DNA from: Aquimarina sp. BL5
Lineage (GTDB): Bacteria > Bacteroidota > Bacteroidia > Flavobacteriales > Flavobacteriaceae
Length of the DNA: 64,000 bases
Direction of reading: 5' to 3'
Assembly (NCBI RefSeq): GCF_003443675.1
Contig: NZ_CP031963.1
Location: forward strand, 1,635,501-1,699,500
The position numbers were made by a program, and so were the translations under genes. The number at the start of each line of letters is the position of its first letter. The first letter of the stretch is position 1. The notes beneath the pieces were generated by a model. It saw only the letters and a program-made list of their open reading frames with translations. It was not told the origin of the DNA and did not search any database. Shown here in pieces: positions 62,713 through 64,000 of this stretch.

Positions 62713-63207
62713 TTATGGGTTTAATATTTTTTTCAATTTTGTTTTCACTCGATTCATCTTCACCCTTGCATTTACCTCAGAGATCCCCATAGTCTCTGCA
62801 ATTTCTTTATATGATTTGTCTTCTAGATATAAAAAAACTAACGCTTTCTCAATATCATTTAATTGTTTTACTGCTGCATACATTAACTTAAGCTGCTGTT
62901 CTACCTCATCATCGTATTCTTCAGCTTTAATTTTGAAATCCATCGTATCAAAATCTGCTGTTTTAATACTTCTTTTAGACTTACGGTATAAAGTAATAGC
63001 TGTATTTAATGAAACCCTATACATCCAGGTACTGAATTTAGAATCTCCTCTAAACTTAGGATATGCCTTCCATAACTGGATAGTTATCTCCTGAAACAAA
63101 TCGTTATGTGAGTCTGCATCATTAGTATATATCCTACAGACCTTGTGCACAATATTTTGATTTTGCTCAAGATTGGTTACAAAACTATGTTCTAATTCTT
63201 TATTCAC
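62713..63207 (-). CDS. ECF-type RNA polymerase sigma factor
   Basis: Region 2 (DLFQEITIQLWKAYPKFRGD, FSTWMYRVSLNTAITLYRK) and region 4 (KSYKEIAETMGISEVNARVK) are clear. The 164-residue size is usual. It is divergent from the NADH dehydrogenase gene and followed after 2 bp by a four-helix membrane protein. Confidence 0.9.
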   Translation of the reverse strand: MNKELEHSFVTNLEQNQNIVHKVCRIYTNDADSHNDLFQEITIQLWKAYPKFRGDSKFSTWMYRVSLNTAITLYRKSKRSIKTADFDTMDFKIKAEEYDDEVEQQLKLMYAAVKQLNDIEKALVFLYLEDKSYKEIAETMGISEVNARVKMNRVKTKLKKILNP

Positions 63208-63388
63208 CTTAGTTAGTTACACCTTATATGTAGACAATAAAACAAATCTGTTACAGTTTAAAAACTAATTTTTCAATTTTCAATTATTTTATTCCTAAAA
63301 AAACCTCTTTATCATTTGATAATCAATAAGTTTATCATTCATTCTTAACAAAAATAAATATTCCGTAGGGTTTATGATATTATCATTT

Positions 63389-63396
63389 TATCTTTG
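63389..63396 (+). promoter_or_regulatory. TAnnTTTG promoter box of ndh-like gene
   Basis: TATCTTTG at 63389-63396 matches the consensus 19 bp before the ATG at 63415. Confidence 0.5.
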
Positions 63397-63414
63397 TAAA
63401 ACAACACTTTATTT

Positions 63415-64000
63415 ATGAACATTCCTTATACTAATTTACCAAGATTAGTGATTATCGGAGGTGGTTTTGCCGGAGTTGCACTTGCAAGAAAAATGGTAAA
63501 AGAAAATGTACAACTCATTTTATTAGACAGACATAATTACCATACATTTCAACCATTATTATATCAAGTTTCCACAGCTTCTTTAGAACCTGATTCTATC
63601 GCGTATCCGTTACGAAAAATCGTAAAACGTGGTAAGAATACGTATTTCAGAATGACAGAAGTAACCGCTGTCGACCCAAAGAAAAAAGAGGTTCATACAG
63701 CTATTGGCAGCATTACCTATGATTATTTGGTAATTGCTACTGGAGCAAGAACCAATTTTTTTGGAAATGAAACTATAGAAAAGAATGCAATGCGGATGAA
63801 AAACTTACCGCAAGCATTGAATCTTAGAAGTTTGATGTTAGAAAACCTGGAGCAAGCAGTCATTACGACTGACCCCGAAAAGAGGAAGGAATTATTACGT
63901 TTTGTATTAGCAGGTGCGGGTCCTACTGGCGTAGAATTAGCTGGAGGAATAGCAGAACTAAAGCTTAATGTGCTACCACGTGACTATCCGGATATGGATT
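63415..64000 (+). CDS. NAD(P)H dehydrogenase type II (FAD), 5' part; continues beyond window
   Basis: The ATG at 63415 opens a frame that runs off the right edge. The N-terminus has an FAD-binding Rossmann motif (LVIIGGGFAGVALARKM), then LLDRHNYHTFQPLLYQVSTA, the ATGAR turn, and the second nucleotide motif FVLAGAGPTGVELAGGIAEL. This order is typical of type II NADH:quinone oxidoreductases (Ndh). It oxidises NADH at the inner membrane without pumping protons. The start follows a TAnnTTTG promoter box. Confidence 0.88.
   Translation, partial: MNIPYTNLPRLVIIGGGFAGVALARKMVKENVQLILLDRHNYHTFQPLLYQVSTASLEPDSIAYPLRKIVKRGKNTYFRMTEVTAVDPKKKEVHTAIGSITYDYLVIATGARTNFFGNETIEKNAMRMKNLPQALNLRSLMLENLEQAVITTDPEKRKELLRFVLAGAGPTGVELAGGIAELKLNVLPRDYPDMD

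Overview
The window is AT-rich chromosomal DNA from a member of the Bacteroidota, most likely a marine Flavobacteriaceae bacterium (perhaps near Aquimarina or Kordia; that is inference). The support is TAnnTTTG-type promoters, many short lipoproteins with a Cys lipobox, C-terminal type IX secretion sorting domains, a TonB-dependent receptor with a carboxypeptidase-regulatory-like N-terminus, Bacteroidota-type TssD/Hcp proteins and a LETM1-related protein. No rRNA, tRNA or CRISPR was seen.

Layout. 0-4 kb: the C-terminal end of an SMC-like ATPase, then a minus-strand type VI secretion unit made of an extended Hcp (TssD), a LysM-GH19 cell-wall hydrolase and lipoproteins that may be its immunity proteins. 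4.2-5.2 kb: a conserved protein of unknown function and a GC-richer segment with inverted repeats. 5.3-18.7 kb: a plus-strand run of about a dozen unrelated single-gene units. Nearly every gene is separated from the next by a 90-200 bp repeat whose ends resemble integron attC core sites; an IS110-family element sits exactly in one core. 19.2-25.8 kb: a second minus-strand Hcp unit. Its Hcp start and upstream region are nearly identical to the first, but it carries a different payload (a 770-residue protein ending in an M15-like metallopeptidase) followed by three or four lipoproteins or secreted proteins. 26.1-29.3 kb: a DUF2855 protein, a membrane-bound AraC regulator and a small secreted protein. 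29.4-33.1 kb: a second short cassette-like stretch (DUF2071, DUF4932, membrane protein) with related repeats.

33.4-49.7 kb is ordinary chromosome: outer-membrane and DUF547 proteins, a SulP transporter, an alpha/beta hydrolase-OsmC fusion, a frameshifted mepB, a secreted metallophosphoesterase and a fungalysin protease (both T9SS cargo), a YdeI-like protein and LVIVD lipoproteins. 49.7-60.7 kb holds Cu/Zn superoxide dismutase, an ECF sigma/anti-sigma pair, an unlisted short lanthipeptide-like precursor, a decayed copy of the anti-sigma C-terminus, a CxxCH lipoprotein and a minus-strand run of two DUF4331 proteins, a TPR lipoprotein and a TonB receptor. 60.8-64 kb holds a LETM1-related protein, a second ECF sigma factor with a membrane partner, and the start of a type II NADH dehydrogenase.

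The two most striking things are the integrase-less, attC-like cassette array with an IS110 in its recombination core, and the pair of Hcp islands that share a promoter and tube protein but carry different peptidoglycan-directed payloads.
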